From the NCBI RefSeq assembly GCF_050948215.1, contig NW_027488638.1, forward strand, positions 682,001 to 746,000: DNA of 64,000 nucleotides, written 5' to 3'. Both the position numbers and the translations under genes were made by a program. Shown here piece by piece: positions 1 through 15,060 of the stretch. The notes beneath the pieces were generated by a model that had not been told where the DNA came from, made no database searches, and saw nothing but the letters and a program-made list of their open reading frames with translations. Each line of letters opens with the position of its first letter. Positions within the stretch are counted from its first letter, which is position 1. Source of the DNA: Halictus rubicundus (lineage: Eukaryota; Arthropoda; Insecta; Hymenoptera; Halictidae).

Positions 1-12
1 GATAGGATAGAG

Positions 13-3000
13 CATAGGATAGGATAGAGGATAGGATAGACGATAGGATAGGATAGAGGATAGGATAGGATAGAGGATAGGATAGGGGATTTGATAGGAT
101 AGGGGATTTGATAGGATAGAGGATAGGATAGGATAGAGGATAGGATAGGACAGAGGATAGGATAGGGGATTTGATAAGATAGAGGATAGGATAGGATAGA
201 AGATGGGATAGGATAGAGGATATTATAGGATAGAGGATATGATAGGATAGAGGATAGGATAGGATAGGATAGAGGATAGGATAGGATAGAGGATAGGATA
301 GGATAGAGGATAGGATAGGATAGAGGATAGGATAGGATAGAGGATAGGATAGACGATAGGATAGAATAGAGGATAGGATAGGATAGAGGATAGGATAGAG
401 GATAGGATAGGATAGAGAATAGGATAGGATAGAGGATAGGATATGATAGGGGATAGGATAGGATAGAGCATAGGATAGGATAGAGGATAGGATAGGATAG
501 AGGATAGGATAGGGGATTTGATAGGATAGAGGATAGGATAGGGGATTTGATAGGATAGAGGATAGGATAGGATAGAGGATAGGATAGGACAGAGGATAGG
601 ATAGGGGATTTGATAGGATAGAGGATAGAATAGGATAGAAGATGGGATAGGATAGAGGATAGGATAGGATAGAGGATAGGATAGGATAGAGGATAGGATA
701 GGATAGAGGATAGGATAGACGACAGGATAGGATAGACGACAGGATAGGATAGAGGATAGGATAGACGATAGGATAGGATAGAGGATAGGATAGGATAGAG
801 GATAGGATAGGATAGAGGATAGGATAGGATACAGGATAGGATAGACGACAGGATAGGATAGAGGATAGGATAGGATAGAGGATAGGATAGGATAGAGGAT
901 AGGATAGGATAGAGGATAGGATAGGATAGAGGATAGGATAGGATAGAGGATAGGATAGGATAGAGGATAGGATAGGATAGAGGATAGGATAGGATAGAGG
1001 ATAGGATAGGGTAGAGGATAGGATAGAGGATAGGATAGAGAATAGGTTAGGATAGAGGATACGATAGGATAGAGGATAGGATAGGATAGAGGATAGGATA
1101 GGATAGAGGATAGGATAGGATAGAGGATAGGATAGAGGATAGGATAGAGAATAGGTTAGGATAGAGGATAGGATAGGATAGAGGATAGAGGATAGGATAG
1201 GATAGAGGATAGGATAGGATAGAGGATAGGATAGACGACAGGATAGGATAGAGGATAGGATAGACGATAGGATAGGATAGAGAATAGGATAGGATAGAGG
1301 ATAGGATAGGATAGAGGATAGGATAGGATAGAGGATAGGATAGGATAGAGGATAGGATAGGATAGAGGATAGGATAGGATAGAGGATAGGATAGGATAGA
1401 GGATAGGATAGGGTAGAGGATAGGATAGAGGATAGGATAGGATAGAGGATAGGATAGGGTAGAGGATAGGATAGAGGATAGGATAGAGAATAGGTTAGGA
1501 TAGAGGATACGATAGGATAGAGGATAGGATAGGATAGAGGATAGGATAGAGGATAGGATAGGACAGAGGATAGGATAGGGGATTTGATAGGATAGAGGAT
1601 AGAATAGGATAGAAGATGGGATAGGATAGAGGATAGGATAGGATAGAGGATAGGATAGGATAGAGGATAGGATAGGATAGAGGATAGGATAGACGACAGG
1701 ATAGGATAGACGACAGGATAGGATAGAGGATAGGATAGACGATAGGATAGGATAGAGGATAGGATAGGATAGAGGATAGGATAGGATAGAGGATAGGATA
1801 GGATACAGGATAGGATAGACGACAGGATAGGATAGAGGATAGGATAGGATAGAGGATAGGATAGGATAGAGGATAGGATAGGATAGAGGATAGGATGAGG
1901 ATAGAGGATAGGATAGGATAGAGGATAGGATAGGATAGAGGATAGGATAGGATAGAGGATAGGATAGGGTAGAGGATAGGATAGAGGATAGGATAGAGAA
2001 TAGGTTAGGATAGAGGATACGATAGGATAGAGGTTAGGATAGGATAGAGGATAGGATAGGATAGAGGATAGGATAGGATAGAGGATAGAGGATAGGATAG
2101 GGGATTTGATAGGATAGAGGATAGGATAGGATAGAGGATAGGATAGAGGATAGGATAGAGAATAGGTTAGGATAGAGGATAGGATAGGATAGAGGATAGA
2201 GGATAGGATAGGATAGAGGATAGGATAGGATAGAGGATAGGATAGACGACAGGATAGGATAGAGGATAGGATAGACGATAGGATAGGATAGAGAATAGGA
2301 TAGGATAGAGGATAGGATAGGATAGAGGATAGGATAGGATAGAGGATAGGATAGGATAGAGGATAGGATAGGATAGAGGATAGGATAGGATAGAGGATAG
2401 GATAGGATAGAGGATAGGATAGGGTAGAGGATAGGATAGAGGATAGGATAGAGAATAGGTTAGGATAGAGGATACGATAGGATAGAGGATAGGATAGGAT
2501 AGAGGATAGGATAGGATAGAGGGATAGGATAGGATAGAGGATAGAGGATAGGATAGGGGATTTGATAGGATAGAGGATAGGATAGGATAGAGGATAGGAT
2601 AGAGGATAGGATAGAGAATAGGTTAGGATAGAGGATAGGATAGGATAGAGGATAGAGGATAGGATAGGATAGAGGATAGGATAGGATAGAGGATAGGATA
2701 GACGACAGGATAGGATAGAGGATAGGATAGACGATAGGATAGGATAGAGAATAGGATAGGATAGAGGATAGGATAGGATAGAGGATAGGATAGGATAGAG
2801 GATAGGATAGGATAGAGGATAGGATAGGATAGACGATAGGATAGGATAGAGGATAGGATAGGATAGAGGATAGGATAGACGACAGGATAGGATAGAGGAT
2901 AGGATAGGATAGAGGATAGGATAGGATAGAGGATAGGATAGGGTAGAGGATAGGATAGAGGATAGGATAGAGAATAGGTTAGGATAGAGGATACGATAGG

Positions 3001-6000
3001 ATAGAGGATAGGATAGGATAGAGGATAGGATACGATAGAGGATAGGATAGGATAGAGGATAGAGGATAGGATAGGGGATTTGATAGGATAGAGGATAGGA
3101 TAGGAAAGATGATAGGATAGACGATAGGATAGGATAGAGGATAGGATAGGATAGAGGATAGGATAGGGGATTTGATAGGATAGAGGATAGGATAGGACAG
3201 AAGATAGGATAGGATAGAGGATATGATAGGATAGAGGATATTATAGGATAGAGGATATGATAGGATAGAGGATAGGATAGGATAGAAGATAGGATAGGAT
3301 AGAGGATAGGATAGGATAGGATAGAGGATAGGATAGGATAGAGGATAGGATAGGATAGAGGATAGGATAGACGATAGGATAGATTAGAGGATAGGATAGG
3401 ATAGAGGATAGGATAGAGGATAGGATAGAGGATATGATAGAGGATATGATAGAGGATAGGATAGGATAGAGAATAGGATAGGATAGAGGATAGGATATGA
3501 TAGGGGATATGATAGGATAGAGCATAGGATAGGATAGAGGATAGGATAGACGATAGGATAGGATAGAGGACAGGATAGGATAGAGGATAGGATAGGGGAT
3601 TTGATAGGATAGGGGATTTGATAGGATAGAGGATAGGATAGGATAGAGGATAGGACAGGACAGAGGATAGGATAGGGGATTTGATAGGATAGAGGATAGG
3701 ATAGGATAGAAGATGGGATAGGATAGAGGATATTATAGGATAGAGGATATGATAGGATAGAGGATAGGATAGGATAGAAGATAGGATAGGATAGAGGATA
3801 GGATAGGATAGGATAGAGGATAGGATAGGATAGAGGATAGGATAGGATAGAGGATAGGATAGGATAGAGGATAGGATAGACGATAGGATAGAATAGAGGA
3901 TAGGATAGGATAGAGGATAGGATAGAGGATAGGATAGGATAGAGAATAGGATAGGATAGAGGATAGGATATGATAGGGGATAGGATAGGATAGAGCATAG
4001 GATAGGATAGAGGATAGGATAGGATAGAGGATAGGATAGGGGATTTGATAGGATAGAGGATAGGATAGGGGATTTGATAGGATAGAGGATAGGATAGGAT
4101 AGAGGATAGGATAGGACAGAGGTTAGGATAGGGGATTTGATAGGATAGAGGATAGGATAGGATAGAAGATGGGATAGGATAGAGGATAGGATAGGATAGA
4201 GGATAGGATAGGATAGAGGATAGGATAGGATGGAGGATAGGATAGACGACAGGATAGGATAGAGGATAGGATAGACGATAGGATAGACGACAGGATAGGA
4301 TAGAGGATAGGATAGACGATAGGATAGGATAGAGGATAGGATAGGATAGAGGATAGGATAGGATAGAGGATAGGATAGGATAGAGGATAGGATAGGATAG
4401 ACGATAGGATAGAATAGAGGATAGGATAGGATAGAGGATAGGATAGAGGATAGGATAGGATAGAGAATAGGATAGGATAGAGGATAGGATATGATACGGG
4501 ATAGGATAGGATAGAGCATAGGATAGGATAGAGGATAGGATAGGATAGAAGATGGGATAGGATAGAGGATAGGATAGGATAGAGGATAGGATAGGATAGA
4601 GGATAGGATAGACGACAGGATAGGATAGAGGATAGGATAGACGATAGGATAGGATAGAGGATAGGATAGGATAGAGGATAGGATAGGATAGAGGATAGGA
4701 TAGGATAGAGGATAGGATAGGATAGAGGATAGGATAGGATAGACGATAGGATAGGATAGAGGATAGGATAGGATACAGGATAGGATAGACGACAGGATAG
4801 GATAGAGGATAGGATAGGATAGAGGATAGGATAGGATAGAGGATAGGATAGGGTAGAGGATAGGATAGAGGATAGGATAGAGAATAGGTTAGGATAGAGG
4901 ATAGGATAGGATAGAGGATAGGATAGGATAGAGGATAGGATAGGATAGAGGATAGGATAGGATAGAGGATAGGATAGGATAGAGGATAGAGGATAGGATA
5001 GGGGATTTGATAGGATAGAGGATAGGATAGGATAGAGGATAGGATAGAGGATAGGATAGAGGATAGGATAGGATAGAGGATAGGATAGGACAGAGGATAG
5101 GATAGGGGATTTGATAGGATAGAGGATAGGATAGGATAGAAGATGGGATAGGATAGAGGATAGGATAGGATAGAGGATAGGATGGGATAGAGGATAGGAT
5201 AGGATAGAGGATAGGATAGACGACAGGATAGGATAGAGGATAGGATAGAGGATAGGATAGGATAGAGGATAGGATAGACGATAGGATAGATTAGAGGATA
5301 GGATAGGATAGAGGATAGGATAGAGGATAGGATAGAGGATAGGATAGAGGATAGGATAGGATAGAGGATAGGATAGGATAGAGGATAGGATAGGATAGAG
5401 GATAGGATAGACGATAGGATAGGATAGAGGATAGGATAGGATAGAGGATAGGATAGAGGATAGATGATAGGATAGGATAGAGGATAGGATAGGGGATTTG
5501 ATATGATAGAGGATAGGATAGGAAAGAGGATAGGATAGAAGATAGGATAGGATAGAGGATAGGATAGGATAGAGGATAGGATAGGGGATTTGATAGGATA
5601 GAGGATAGGATGGGACAGAAGATAGGATAGGATAGAGGATATTATAGGATAGAGGATATTATAGGATAGAGGATATGATAGGATAGAGGATAGGATAGGA
5701 TAGAGGATAGGATAGGATAGAGGATAGGATAGGATAGAGGATAGGATATACGATAGGATAGAATAGAGGATAGGATAGGATAGAGGATAGGATAGAGGAT
5801 AGGATAGGATAGAGAATAGGAGAGGATAGAGGATAGGATATGATAGGGGATAGGATAGGATAGAGCATAGGATAGGATAGAGGATAGGATAGGATAGAGG
5901 ATAGGATAGGATAGAGGATAGGATAGGGGATTTGATAGGATAGAGGATAGGATAGAGGATAGGATAGGATAGAGGATAGGATAGGGGATTTGATAGGATA

Positions 6001-9000
6001 GAGGATAGGATAGGGGATTTGATAGGATAGAGGATAGGATAGGATAGAGGATAGGATAGGACAGAGGATAGGGTAGGGGATTTGATAGGATAGAGGATAG
6101 GATAGGATAGAAGATGGGATAGGATAGAGGATAGGATAGGATAGAGGATGGGATAGGATAGAGGATAGGATAGGATAGAGGATAGGATAGGATAGAGGAT
6201 AGGATAGAGGATAGATGATAGGATAGGATAGAGGATAGGATAGGGGATTTGATAGGATAGAGGATAGGATAGGAAAGAGGATAGGATAGACGATAGGATA
6301 GGATAGAGGATATGATAGGATAGGACAGAAGATAGGATAGGATAGAGGATATGATAGGATAGAGGATAGGATAGGATAGAAGATAGGATAGGATAGAGGA
6401 TAGGATAGGATAGGATAGAGGATAGGATAGAGGATAGGATAGGATAGAGGATAGGATAGGATAGAGGATAGGATAGGATAGAGGATAGGATAGACGATAG
6501 GATAGATTAGAGGATAGGATAGGATAGAGGATAGGATAGAGGATAGGATAGAGGATAGGATAGAGGATATGATAGAGGATAGGATAGGATAGAGAATAGG
6601 ATAGGATAGAGGATAGGATATGATAGGGGATAGGATAGGATAGAGCATAGGATAGGATAGAGGATAGGATAGACGATAGGATAGGATAGAGGATAGGATA
6701 GGATAGAGGATAGGATAGGGGATTTGATAGGATAGGGGATTTGATAGGATAGAGGATAGGATAGGATAGAGGATAGGATAGGACAGAGGATAGGATAGGG
6801 GATTTGATAAGATAGAGGATAGGATAGGATAGAAGATGGGATAGGATAGAGGATATTATAGGATAGAGGATATGATAGGATAGAGGATAGGATAGGATAG
6901 GATAGAGGATAGGATAGGATAGAGGATAGGATAGGATAGAGGATAGGATAGGATAGAGGATAGGATAGGATAGAGGATAGGATAGGATAGAGGATAGGAT
7001 AGACGATAGGATAGAATAGAGGATAGGATAGGATAGAGGATAGGATAGAGGATAGGATAGGATAGAGAATAGGATAGGATAGAGGATAGGATATGATAGG
7101 GGATAGGATAGGATAGAGCATAGGATAGGATAGAGGATAGGATAGGATAGAGGATAGGATAGGGGATTTGATAGGATAGAGGATAGGATAGGGGATTTGA
7201 TAGGATAGAGGATAGGATAGGATAGAGGATAGGATAGGACAGAGGATAGGATAGGGGATTTGATAGGATAGAGGATAGAATAGGATAGAAGATGGGATAG
7301 GATAGAGGATAGGATAGGATAGAGGATAGGATAGGATAGAGGATAGGATAGGATAGAGGATAGGATAGACGACAGGATAGGATAGACGACAGGATAGGAT
7401 AGAGGATAGGATAGACGATAGGATAGGATAGAGGATAGGATAGGATAGAGGATAGGATAGGATAGAGGATAGGATAGGATAGAGGATAGGATAGGATAGA
7501 GGATAGGATAGGATAGAGGATAGGATAGGGTAGAGGATAGTATAGAGGATAGGATAGAGAATAGGTTAGGATAGAGGATACGATAGGATAGAGGATAGGA
7601 TAGGATAGAGGATAGGATAGGATAGAGGATAGGATAGGATAGAGGATAGAGGATAGGATAGGGGATTTGATAGGATAGAGGATAGGATAGGATAGAGGAT
7701 AGGATAGAGGATAGGATAGAGAATAGGATAGGATAGAGGATAGGATAGGGGATTTGATAGGATAGGGGATTTGATAGGATAGAGGATAGGATAGGATAGA
7801 GGATAGGATAGGACAGAGGATAGGATAGGGGATTTGATAAGATAGAGGATAGGATAGGATAGAAGATGGGATAGGATAGAGGATATTATAGGATAGAGGA
7901 TATGATAGGATAGAGGATAGGATAGGATAGGATAGAGGATAGGATAGGATAGAGGATAGGATAGGATAGAGGATAGGATAGGATAGAGGATAGGATAGAC
8001 GATAGGATAGAATAGAGGATAGGATAGGATAGAGGATAGGATAGAGGATAGGATAGGATAGAGAAGAGGATAGGATAGAGGATAGGATATGATAGGGGAT
8101 AGGATAGGATAGAGCATAGGATAGGATAGAGGATAGGATAGGATAGAGGATAGGATAGGGGATTTGATAGGATAGAGGATAGGATAGGGGATTTGATAGG
8201 ATAGAGGATAGGATAGGATAGAGGATAGGATAGGACAGAGGATAGGATAGGGGATTTGATAGGATAGAGGATAGAATAGGATAGAAGATGGGATAGGATA
8301 GAGGATAGGATAGGATAGAGGATAGGATAGGATAGAGGATAGGATAGGATAGAGGATAGGATAGACGACAGGATAGGATAGACGACAGGATAGGATAGAG
8401 GATAGGATAGACGATAGGATAGGATAGAGGATAGGATAGGATAGAGGATAGGATAGGATAGAGGATAGGATAGGATACAGGATAGGATAGACGACAGGAT
8501 AGGATAGAGGATAGGATAGGATAGAGGATAGGATAGGATAGAGGATAGGATAGGATAGAGGATAGGATAGGATAGAGGATAGGATAGGATAGAGGATAGG
8601 ATAGGATAGAGGATAGGATAGGATAGAGGATAGGATAGGGTAGAGGATAGGATAGAGGATAGGATAGAGAATAGGTTAGGATAGAGGATACGATAGGATA
8701 GAGGTTAGGATAGGATAGAGGATAGGATAGGATAGAGGATAGGATAGGATAGAGGATAGAGGATAGGATAGGGGATTTGATAGGATAGAGGATAGGATAG
8801 GATAGAGGATAGGATAGAGGATAGGATAGAGAATAGGTTAGGATAGAGGATAGGATAGGATAGAGGATAGAGGATAGGATAGGATAGAGGATAGGATAGA
8901 CGACAGGATAGGATAGAGGATAGGATAGACGATAGGATAGGATAGAGAATAGGATAGGATAGAGGATAGGATAGGATAGAGGATAGGATAGGATAGAGGA

Positions 9001-9723
9001 TAGGATAGGATAGAGGATAGGATAGGATAGACGATAGGATAGGATAGAGGATAGGATAGGATAGAGGATAGGATAGACGACAGGATAGGATAGAGGATAG
9101 GATAGGATAGAGGATAGGATAGGATAGAGGATAGGATAGGGTAGAGGATAGGATAGAGGATAGGATAGAGAATAGGTTAGGATAGAGGATACGATAGGAT
9201 AGAGGATAGGATAGGATAGAGGATAGGATACGATAGAGGATAGGATAGGATAGAGGATAGAGGATAGGATAGGGGATTTGATAGGATAGAGGATAGGATA
9301 GCAAAGATGATAGGATAGACGATAGGATAGGATAGAGGATAGGATAGGATAGAGGATAGGATAGGGGATTTGATAGGATAGAGGATAGGATAGGACAGAA
9401 GATAGGATAGGATAGAGGATATGATAGGATAGAGGATATTATAGGATAGAGGATATGATAGGATAGAGGATAGGATAGGATAGAAGATAGGATAGGATAG
9501 AGGATAGGATAGGATAGGATAGAGGATAGGATAGGATAGAGGATAGGATAGGATAGAGGATAGGATAGACGATAGGATAGATTAGAGGATAGGATAGGAT
9601 AGAGGATAGGATAGAGGATAGGATAGAGGATAGGATAGAGGATATGATAGAGGATAGGATAGGATAGAGAATAGGATAGGATAGAGGATAGGATATGATA
9701 GGGGATATGATAGGATAGAGCAT
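13..9723. repeat. Higher-order repeat of about 3.1-3.5 kb
   Basis: A marker variant (GATAGAG changed to GATAGAGCAT) ends at 15, 3525, 6648 and 9723, and a second follows at 471, 3998 and 7121. Spacings 3525-6648 and 3998-7121 are both 3123 bp. Spacings 15-3525 and 471-3998 are 3510 and 3527 bp, a difference of exactly one 17-bp unit. Spacing 6648-9723 is 3075 bp. Sequence around the markers, including doubled GGGGATTTG modules, agrees between copies. The exact unit boundaries are not defined. Confidence 0.75.
3241..3998. repeat. Marker segment copied again at 11469-12209
   Basis: This stretch, with its GATAT TATAG modules and two CAT-bearing markers ending at 3525 and 3998, recurs at 11469-12209, where the markers end at 11753 and 12209. 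The first 285 bp are closely matched and also recur at 9439-9723. The distance between the two markers is 473 bp here and 456 bp in the later copy, again a 17-bp step. Confidence 0.7.
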
Positions 9724-11468
9724 AGGATAGGATAGAGGATAGGATAGACGATAGGATAGGATAGAGGATAGGATAGGATGGAGGATAGGATAGACGACAG
9801 GATAGGATAGAGGATAGGATAGACGATAGGATAGACGACAGGATAGGATAGAGGATAGGATAGACGATAGGATAGGATAGAGGATAGGATAGGATAGAGG
9901 ATAGGATAGGATAGAGGATAGGATAGGATAGAGGATAGGATAGGATAGACGATAGGATAGGATAGAGGATAGGATAGGATACAGGATAGGATAGACGACA
10001 GGATAGGATAGAGGATAGGATAGGATAGAGGATAGGATAGGATAGAGGATAGGATAGGATAGAGGATAGGATAGAGGATAGGATAGAGAATAGGTTAGGA
10101 TAGAGGATAGGATAGGATAGAGGATAGGATAGGATAGAGGATAGGATAGGATAGAGGATAGGATAGGATAGAGGATAGGATAGGATAGAGGATAGAGGAT
10201 AGGATAGGGGATTTGATAGGATAGAGGATAGGATAGGATAGAGGATAGGATAGGACAGAGGATAGGATAGGATAGAAGATGGGATAGGATAGAGGATAGG
10301 ATAGGATAGAGGATAGGATAGGATAGAGGATAGGATAGGATAGAGGATAGGATAGGATAGTGGATAGGATATCATAGACGATAGGATAGGATAGAGGATA
10401 GGATAGGATAGAGGATAGGATAGACGACAGGATAGGATAGAGGATAGGATAGGACAGAGGATAGGATAGGATAGAGGATAGGATAGGACAGAGGATAGGA
10501 TAGGGGATTTGATAGGATAGAGGATAGGATAGGATAGAAGATGGGATAGGATAGAGGATAGGATAGGATAGAGGATAGGATGGGATAGAGGATAGGATAG
10601 ACGACAGGATAGGATAGAGGATAGGATAGACGATAGGATAGGATAGAGAATAGGATAGGATAGAGGATAGGATAGGATAGAGGATAGGATAGGATAGAGG
10701 ATAGGATAGGATAGAGGATAGGATAGGATAGAGGATAGGATAGGATAGAGGATAGGATAGGATAGAGGATAGAGGATAGGATAGGGGATTTGATAGGATA
10801 GAGGATAGGATAGGATAGAGGATAGGATAGAGGATAGGATAGAGAATAGGTTAGGATAGAGGATAGGATAGGATAGAGGATAGAGGATAGGATAGGATAG
10901 AGGATAGGATAGGATAGAGGATAGGATAGACGACAGGATAGGATAGAGGATAGGATAGACGATAGGATAGGATAGAGAATAGGATAGGATAGAGGATAGG
11001 ATAGGATAGAGGATAGGATAGGATAGAGGATAGGATAGGATAGAGGATAGGATAGGATAGACGATAGGATAGGATAGAGGATAGGATAGGATAGAGGATA
11101 GGATAGACGACAGGATAGGATAGAGGATAGGATAGGATAGAGGATAGGATAGGATAGAGGATAGGATAGGGTAGAGGATAGGATAGAGGATAGGATAGAG
11201 AATAGGTTAGGATAGAGGATACGATAGGATAGAGGATAGGATAGGATAGAGGATAGGATACGATAGAGGATAGGATAGGATAGAGGATAGAGGATAGGAT
11301 AGGGGATTTGATAGGATAGAGGATAGGATAGGATAGAGGATAGGATAGACGATAGGATAGAATAGAGGATAGGATAGGATAGAGGATAGGATAGGGGATT
11401 TGATAGGATAGAGGATAGGATAGGACAGAAGATAGGATAGGATAGAGGATATGATAGGATAGAGGATA

Positions 11469-12209
11469 TTATAGGATAGAGGATATGATAGGATAGAGGA
11501 TAGGATAGGATAGAAGATAGGATAGGATAGAGGATAGGATAGGATAGGATAGAGGATAGGATAGGATAGAGGATAGGATAGGATAGAGGATAGGATAGAC
11601 GATAGGATATATTAGAGGATAGGATAGGATAGAGGATAGGATAGAGGATAGGATAGAGGATAGGATAGAGGATATGATAGAGGATAGGATAGGATAGAGA
11701 ATAGGATAGGATAGAGGATAGGATATGATAGGGGATATGATAGGATAGAGCATAGGATAGGATAGAGGATAGGATAGACGATAGGATAGGATAGAGGATA
11801 GGATAGGATAGAGGATAGGATAGGGGATTTGATAGGATAGGGGATTTGATAGGATAGAGGATAGGATAGGATAGAGGATAGGACAGGACAGAGGATAGGA
11901 TAGGGGATTTGATAGGATAGAGGATAGGATAGGATAGAAGATGGGATAGGATAGAGGATATTATAGGATAGAGGATATGATAGGATAGAGGATAGGATAG
12001 GATAGAAGATAGGATAGGATAGAGGATAGGATAGGATAGGATAGAGGATAGGATAGGATAGAGGATAGGATAGGATAGAGGATAGGATAGACGATAGGAT
12101 AGAATAGAGGATAGGATAGGATAGAGGATAGGATAGAGGATAGGATAGGATAGAGAATAGGATAGGATAGAGGATAGGATATGATAGGGGATAGGATAGG
12201 ATAGAGCAT
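11469..12209. repeat. Second copy of the 3241-3998 segment
   Basis: The segment matches 3241-3998 apart from a 17-bp shortening and scattered substitutions. Its first part (11469-11753) matches 9439-9723 at an offset of 2030 bp. The array between 9.4 and 12.2 kb is therefore itself a local duplication. Confidence 0.65.
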
Positions 12210-15060
12210 AGGATAGGATAGAGGATAGGATAGGATAGAGGATAGGATAGGGGATTTGATAGGATAGAGGATAGGATAGGGGATTTGATAGGATAGAGGA
12301 TAGGATAGGATAGAGGATAGGATAGGACAGAGGTTAGGATAGGGGATTTGATAGGATAGAGGATAGGATAGGATAGAAGATGGGATAGGATAGAGGATAG
12401 GATAGGATAGAGGATAGGATAGGATAGAGGATAGGATAGGATGGAGGATAGGATAGACGACAGGATAGGATAGAGGATAGGATAGACGATAGGATAGACG
12501 ACAGGATAGGATAGAGGATAGGATAGACGATAGGATAGGATAGAGGATAGGATAGGATAGAGGATAGGATAGGATAGAGGATAGGATAGGATAGAGGATA
12601 GGATAGGATAGACGATAGGATAGGATAGAGGATAGGATAGGATACAGGATAGGATAGACGACAGGATAGGATAGAGGATAGGATAGGATAGAGGATAGGA
12701 TAGGATAGAGGATAGGATAGGATAGAGGATAGGATAGAGGATAGGATAGAGAATAGGTTAGGATAGAGGATAGGATAGGATAGAGGATAGGATAGGATAG
12801 AGGATAGGATAGGATAGAGGATAGGATAGGATAGAGGATAGGATAGAGAATAGGTTAGGATAGAGGATAGGATAGGATAGAGGATAGGATAGGATAGAGG
12901 ATAGGATAGGATAGAGGATAGGATAGGATAGAGGATAGGATAGGATAGAGGATAGAGGATAGGATAGGGGATTTGATAGGATATAGGATAGGATAGGATA
13001 GAGGATAGGATTGGACAGAGGATAGGATAGGATAGAAGATGGGATAGGATAGAGGATAGGATAGGATAGAGGATAGGATAGGATAGAGGATAGGATACGA
13101 TAGAGGATAGGATAGGATAGTGGATAGGATATCATAGACGATAGGATAGGATAGAGGATAGGATAGGATAGAGGATAGGATAGACGACAGGATAGGATAG
13201 AGGATAGGATAGGACAGAGGATAGGATAGGATAGAGGATAGGATAGGACAGAGGATAGGATAGGGGATTTGATAGGATAGAGGATAGGATAGGATAGAAG
13301 ATGGGATAGGATAGAGGATAGGATAGGATAGAGGATAGGATGGGATAGAGGATAGGATAGGATAGAGGATAGGATAGACGACAGGATAGGATAGAGGATA
13401 GGATAGACGATAGGATATTATAGAGGATAGGATAGGATAGAGGATAGGATAGAGGATAGATGATAGGATAGGATAGAGGATAGGATAGGGGATTTGATAG
13501 GATAGAGGATAGGATAGGAAAGAGGATAGGATAGACGATAGGATAGGATAGAGGATAGGATAGGATAGAGGATAGGGTAGGGGATTTGATAGGATAGAGG
13601 ATAGGATAGGACAGATGATAGGATAGGATAGAGGATATGATAGGATAGAGGATATTATAGGATAGAGGATATGATAGGATAGAGGATAGGATAGGATAGG
13701 ATAGGATAGAGGATAGGATAGGATAGAGGATAGGATAGGATAGAGGATAGGATAGGATAGAGGATAGGATAGGATAGAGGATAGGATAGGATAGAGGATA
13801 GGATAGACGATAGGATAGAATAGAGGATAGGATAGGATAGAGGATAGGATAGAGGATAGGATGGAGTATAGGATAGAGGATATGATAGAGGATAGGATAG
13901 GATAGAGAATAGGATAGGATAGAGGATAGGATATGATAGGGGATAGGATAGGATAGAGCATAGGATAGGATAGAGGATAGGATAGACGATAGGATCGGAT
14001 AGAGGATAGGATAGGATAGAGGATAGGATAGGGGATTTGATAGGATAGGGGATTTGATAGGATAGAGGGTAGGATAGGATAGAGGATAGGATAGGACAGA
14101 GGATAGGATAGGGGATTTGATAGGATAGAGGATAGGATAGGATAGAAGATGGGATAGGATAGAGGATAGGATAGGATAGAGGATAGGATAGGATAGGATA
14201 GGATAGGATAGAGGATAGGATAGGATAGAGGATAGGATAGACGACGGGATAGGATAGAGGATAGGATAGGATAGAGGATAGAGGATAGGATAGGGGATTT
14301 GATAGGATAGAGGATAGGATAGGATAGAGGATAGGATAGGACAGAGGATAGGATAGGATAGAAGATGGGATAGGATAGAGGATAGGATAGGATAGAGGAT
14401 AGGATAGGATAGAGGATAGGATAGACGACAGGATAGGATAGAGGATAGGATAGACGATAGGATAGGATAGAGGATAGGATAGGATAGAGGATAGGATAGG
14501 ATAGAGGATAGGATAGGATAGAGGATAGGATACGATAGAGGATAGGATAGGATAGAGGATAGGATAGGATAGAGGATAGGATAGGATAGTGGATAGGATA
14601 TCATAGACGATAGGATAGGATAGAGGATAGGATAGGATAGAGGATAGGATAGACGACAGGATAGGATAGGATAGAGGATAGGATAGACGACAGGATAGGA
14701 TAGAGGATAGGATAGGACAGAGGATAGGATAGGATAGAGGATAGGATAGGATAGAGGATAGGATAGGATAGAGGATAGGATAGAGGATAGGATGGAGAAT
14801 AGGTTAGGATAGAGGATAGGATAGGATAGAGGATAGAGGATAGGATAGATAGAGGATAGGATAGGATAGAGGATAGGATAGGATAGAGGATAGGATAGGA
14901 TAGAGGATAGGATAGGATAGAGGATAGGATAGGATAGATGATAGGATAGGACAGAGGATAGGATAGGGGATTTGATAGGATAGAGGATAGGATAGGATAG
15001 AAGATGGGATAGGATAGAGGATAGGATAGGATAGAGGATAGGATGGGATAGAGGATAGGA

